Shown here: in pieces, positions 59,330 to 64,000 of the stretch
Numbering within the stretch: position 1 is the stretch's first letter
How the letters are laid out: every line of letters starts with the position of its first letter
DNA from: Chelydra serpentina
Taxonomy: Eukaryota; Chordata; Testudines; Chelydridae
DNA: 64,000 nt
NCBI GenBank assembly: GCA_037349315.1
Contig: JBAIAC010000059.1
Coordinates: forward strand, 23,778,501-23,842,500
Reading direction: 5' to 3'
Program-made: the position numbers and the translations under genes
The notes under the pieces: model-generated
What the model was told of the DNA's origin: nothing
What the model saw: the letters and a program-made list of their open reading frames with translations, nothing else
The model's database searches: none

Positions 59330-62239
59330 GTAAGTTTATTTCAGTGCCATGTATTCTTGATTGCTCTGGTGCTGGTTTCTCTTAAGCTTCTGAATCAGAC
59401 ACCCAGTGTGTATCCTAGCATGTGAATTTCAGTTTCTGACTTGTTGTGAGTTTTTGTGTTCACCTTAAACAGAATGTACCAGGGTTTTTTAGTAAGCACT
59501 GTTTGAAACCAGGGAGTTTTTTTGCTCATGAAAAATGGTACATATAATTTTGGCTATTTATGTAACACCCAAAAATACACCAGGCGTTCTACAGACTATA
59601 AAACAGATTCCTGCTCTAAAGAAATGACAATTTGTACACAGAACACAGGCATAGGGCTTGATTGTGACGGGTGCTGAACACGCTTGCCTCAACCCAGCTA
59701 AGCACTTAAGCACGTGACCAGCCCCATTGACTTCAAATAAGTTCTTAGCTGGATTGCGGCCAGTCCAGTGTGCTCAGCACCTTGCAGGATGGACCTACCA
59801 GAAGAGAAGGTAATGCAAGCCTCTTTTCCCATTCCTGTCATGAATAATCTCGGCACAGAAAGATGGCTATCTGATGTCATAGTAGTTAGCAATCTATTCA
59901 GCATGCACATGCATAATACAAAATTTGCTCCCGAAGTTGCTTAGAAAAGAAAAAACAAAAAACTAGATGTAGGCTGTTTGATGCAGAGAGGTTAATTACA
60001 CTAGCCTTTCACCATTGCAAACCTGTGATCAAACGTGTTTTACTGTGTACCATAAGGGAGTTATTCCACGTAGGATTAGGGGAATCAGCTATAAGAAAAA
60101 TAGCTGTGCTTTACATCTGCGTTTCTAAAAGAGTGAGGCATCAAGGAGAGAAGAGGGCTTTTGTTGAACTGCAAAGTGTGGAAGGGGGGCTCCTTTTAAA
60201 ATAGTTTACTGAAGTACATCTCCACTGACCCTGGTGATACTGAGGGGAGAGAAGGGAGGAGAAGCTATGTATTGCTTGCCTGCCTCACCTACCTTAGAAA
60301 CAACAGTGGACAAACATACTGGAGTAGCAGGCATGCCAGCATGAAACACTGTTGCAACAAAAGGAACAGTGAAAACTGGCTAGGGCTGTCTGTTTCACTT
60401 TGCTTCTCCTAGAGGGTGGTGCTGGAGGTCAGACATAATCTGGGAGAAGGGAGAGATCCAGAAAGAAGAGGAAAGAGGAAAAAATATGGGGGAGTCACAC
60501 CCTTAGTTGATTTTAGGAGATGCGCATTAGCTTTCCAAGTGATCCCCTAATTGTCGGCTTGTCCTTCCCTTTTCCTCTCCCTCCGCTGGGTGTTTTTCTG
60601 TGCTTGTTTGTTTTTTTGTTGTCCTCATTTAGATTGCAAGGTCTTCAGCGCAGGGCTTCTGTCTTTGTTATTGTAACGCACCATGCATGTTTGTCATTAT
60701 GTAAGTAATAGTAACGAGGCCAAGACTTGACCAAGCAGAGCAAGGAGCTGCACCAGTGGGTTAGTGGAAACATACCATAATCTGGTTCCACATTTGGTCT
60801 TTCTCCAGGAACCAGCAGATGTTAGAACTGTAGAAACACTCAGCCCCTGGGGATGGTGGTAATGTGTCCCCTCTGGCTGACTGACATAGAAGTGCTGATG
60901 AGATACAGGAGGTCTTCTGTCAAACTCTCCACATCTGGAAGAAGGATGGTGCAGGGCCTTTGAGGCGAGAGGAAGATGTTAACTGGGGGGATCGAGGAGG
61001 GGAAGGATCTGAGAAAACCTCCCACAAAGAGGAAGAGAATTAAAAAAGAGAGAAAAAGAAAAGACTGTGGATAGATGCAGAGTATGAAAGAGACAGAACG
61101 GCAGAATAAGGGAGAGTAAAGGAGAGGTGGGGAAAGGAAAAATATGCCCAATACAAAAGGGGCTAGGGAAGGAGACCTGAAGGTGGTTTTGTGTGTGTGT
61201 GTTTAATTTTAGGATATCATGTCTGTTTCTTTTATCTAGTCATCTAATAAACTGTGATTGATAACTTCTCCTGAGGTTGAAAGACACATGGAAAGAAAAT
61301 GTCTTGATATTTTCAAATCTCTTTTTCCATCCACCCATTACCCCTACTGTTTGAAAAAGCCATTAACTAGAATAGCAGGAGGCGGCTGCATTGGTGAACT
61401 GTGTAGGGGGAAACCTTTGTGATGTTGCTTGCACTCTTGCTAATCTTTGTTTTATAAGCACTGAAACCCTCAAATTTTGAAAATAAGAGTGTAGGAATCA
61501 TTCATTTAAAAAAAACAGGAATTGGAGCCATTTTAGTGCATTTGTCTAGAATTTTGCAAAAGATTAATCCCTTTTCTGTCACAATATGTAATATTCACCA
61601 TTCCTATCCTTTTCTCTAGCATCTCCTTGCCCCACTCCCAGTGTCTCTCAAAGGTACCATTACTTTACTGCTGCAAAAGGATTTTATTTTTTTAATTTAA
61701 GCACTATTCAGAGAATAGGGAAATGATTTTCACATGCTAAATCGTGAATGGTAAAAAAATTAAAAAGTGTGTGTGGAGGGGGTGCTTTATTTTGTTTATG
61801 CCAAGGATCCTGCTTTCTACTTTGAGTCACACACTTGAAAAGAATCGCCCTTCAGGGCTGAAATCTGAAACTTGTCCTTTAAAGGTGAATCTCTGTTGCA
61901 ACAGAACAATTTAAAAAAAAAAAAAATTTTTTTTTCTTTTGCTCTTCCAACAGTCCATGCTGTGTGCAGTGGCATCGTAAGACTATATATATAAATTATA
62001 CGTTTGTTAAAAGTGAAGGCTGATTTCTGTGCTAAATGACTGATTAACGAGTCCGAGCAGATGGAGAGCACATCTGGCACAGAAATAATTAACTATTTTT
62101 ATATAGATCCCCCCCTTGTAAAAATCTTAGAACTTACTAGTACTGTATCCAAGACTGCATCATTCTATCACATAAAAAAATATGGGCTCCACTCCAATAA
62201 GACACTTCAGCGTGTGCTTAAGTGTAAGCATATACAGGA

Positions 62240-62720
62240 AGTGATGTAATCCAGTGGATAGGGCATTAGACAGCCCTGGTCTACACTGGGGGGAGAGGGG
62301 GATCGACCTAAGATACGCACCTTCAGCAACAAGAATAGCGTAGCTGAATTCGACGTATCTTAGGTTGACTTACCTCGCATCCTCACGGCGCGGAGTCGAC
62401 TGCCGCCGCTCCCCCGTCGACTCCGCTTCCACCTCTCGCCGCGGGGGAGTACAGGAGTCGACAGCAGAGCGATCGGGGATCAATTTAGCGCGTCTACTAG
62501 ATGCACTAAATTGATCCCCAATAGATCAATCACTACCCGCCAATCCAGCGGGTACTGTAGACGTACCCTAAGACTCAAGAGACCTGGGTTCTATTCTCAC
62601 CTCTGCCATCTGTCTGCTGTGGGATCTTGGACAAGTAACTTTACCTCTCTTTCTCCTCCCACCCTTTTGTCTGTCTTGTCAATGTAGGTTGCCCATTTGA
62701 GGACCTATTGGGTGCTTATC
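62240..62720 (+). repeat. MIR-like SINE split by a MITE
   Basis: The A-box part AATCCAGTGGATAGGGCATT lies left of the MITE. The B-box part AGAGACCTGGGTTCTATTCT, followed by TCTGCCATCTGTCTGCTGTG, GACAAGTAACTTTACCTC and TTTGTCTGTC, lies right of it (from about 62,575). Removing 62,271-62,570 restores a normal MIR head. Confidence 0.7.
62271..62570. mobile_element. Palindromic MITE-like DNA transposon, copy 2
   Basis: Related to the element at 6,975-7,271, same orientation. It has AAGATACG...TTCAGCAAC with its partner TAGCTGAATTCGACGTATCT, then GCCGCCGCTCCCCCGTCGAC, a GGGGATCAATTTAG / CTAAATTGATCCCC hairpin and TACCCGC ... GCGGGTA. Flanks are TTAGAC (62266-62271) and TAAGAC (62569-62574), possibly a decayed duplication, so ends may be off by a few bases. 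No coding capacity. Its position inside MIR dates it after MIR. Confidence 0.68.
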
Positions 62721-63214
62721 ACTTTTGAGAATCAGGCTACTTACCTAAATGCCTAAATGTGGGTTTAGAAGCCTAACTGTACCTACTATTTTTTAAAAAA
62801 AATTTGGCCACATGTTATTTTATGTGTGTACACATATGTGTACTTCAGTTTTATAAATCATTTTGGGGTCCTTTGAGATTAAGTATACTGAAGAGGCCTT
62901 TTGTTTGGTTTAAACAAAAGTATCACGTCTCTTCGTGATGTCCAGTTCGCAGATGAAATGCAGATGAAGTATACTCATTCTTTAAGTGTAGCTTTTACAA
63001 GAAGCTTCTACTAGTTTCTTTGCATCCGAGTTTCTAAATATTTAAAGGATTTCTGAGAAGTCCATACATCTTGGTGTTCAGGAGCAATATGCCAGAGAGA
63101 CTATAAATCAGCTTTTGAGCAGTGACCTGGGAAGTCATGCATTTACTGTGTTCGTTTCTAGTGAAAGTTGGTAGTTCTTATAGAAACCAGCTTTGCACTA
63201 GCTGAACATCCTGA

Positions 63215-64000
<786 letters not shown>

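Overview
This is a vertebrate nuclear genomic window, most probably from a turtle (likely a cryptodire). Three things point that way. A tRNA-derived SINE with a CR1-type tail at 17,413-17,595 resembles the tortoise PolIII/SINE (CryI) family. CR1 LINEs of two tail types are abundant, together with Penelope-like (PLE) and hAT repeats. The only host gene is split into short exons with long repeat-filled introns. No prokaryotic feature, operon or CRISPR array is present.

The host gene is LRP5, the Wnt co-receptor, read on the + strand. Ten consecutive coding exons are present, corresponding to human exons 8-17: 28450-28666, 31637-31926, 35844-36070, 36970-37154, 41221-41544, 42593-42795, 49990-50201, 51523-51713, 59120-59329 and 63261-63386. 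They join in frame without a stop (2,185 nt) and encode the end of beta-propeller 2, EGF2, propeller 3, EGF3, propeller 4 and EGF4. Eight of the ten exon lengths equal the human lengths as I remember them; exons 13 and 14 each carry one extra codon. The signal peptide, propeller 1, LDLR-A repeats, transmembrane segment and cytoplasmic tail lie outside the window. Intron 13 has a GC donor followed at once by (GT)15.

Positions 1-28,449 hold no recognised exon and are presumably intron 7. They contain PLE fragments (one with an open GIY-YIG frame running off the left edge), MIR-like SINEs, CR1 pieces, hAT MITEs, two LTR-like segments, a 32-bp minisatellite inside a MITE, and a perfect 68-bp palindrome.

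Positions 28,667-64,000 are LRP5 exons in introns loaded with transposons. Intron 9 holds a 2.2-kb CR1 with one frameshift. Intron 13 holds a chain of nested insertions: a solo LTR with a 5-bp target duplication inside a CR1, and a second CR1 interrupted both by an opposite-strand CR1 and by a hAT MITE. Intron 15 holds a hAT MITE; intron 16 holds a palindromic MITE inside a MIR; intron 17 holds another hAT MITE. Five hAT-type MITEs with 8-bp target duplications are delimited to the base.

The transposons do not act together with the gene as a pathway. Their likely relevance is to splicing and RNA structure: inverted CR1 pairs within and across introns, and the GC donor next to a GU-rich tract. 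I saw no new protein system. The most novel-looking items are MITEs with different ends sharing one internal hairpin core, the minisatellite-bearing MITE, and the paired palindromic MITEs.
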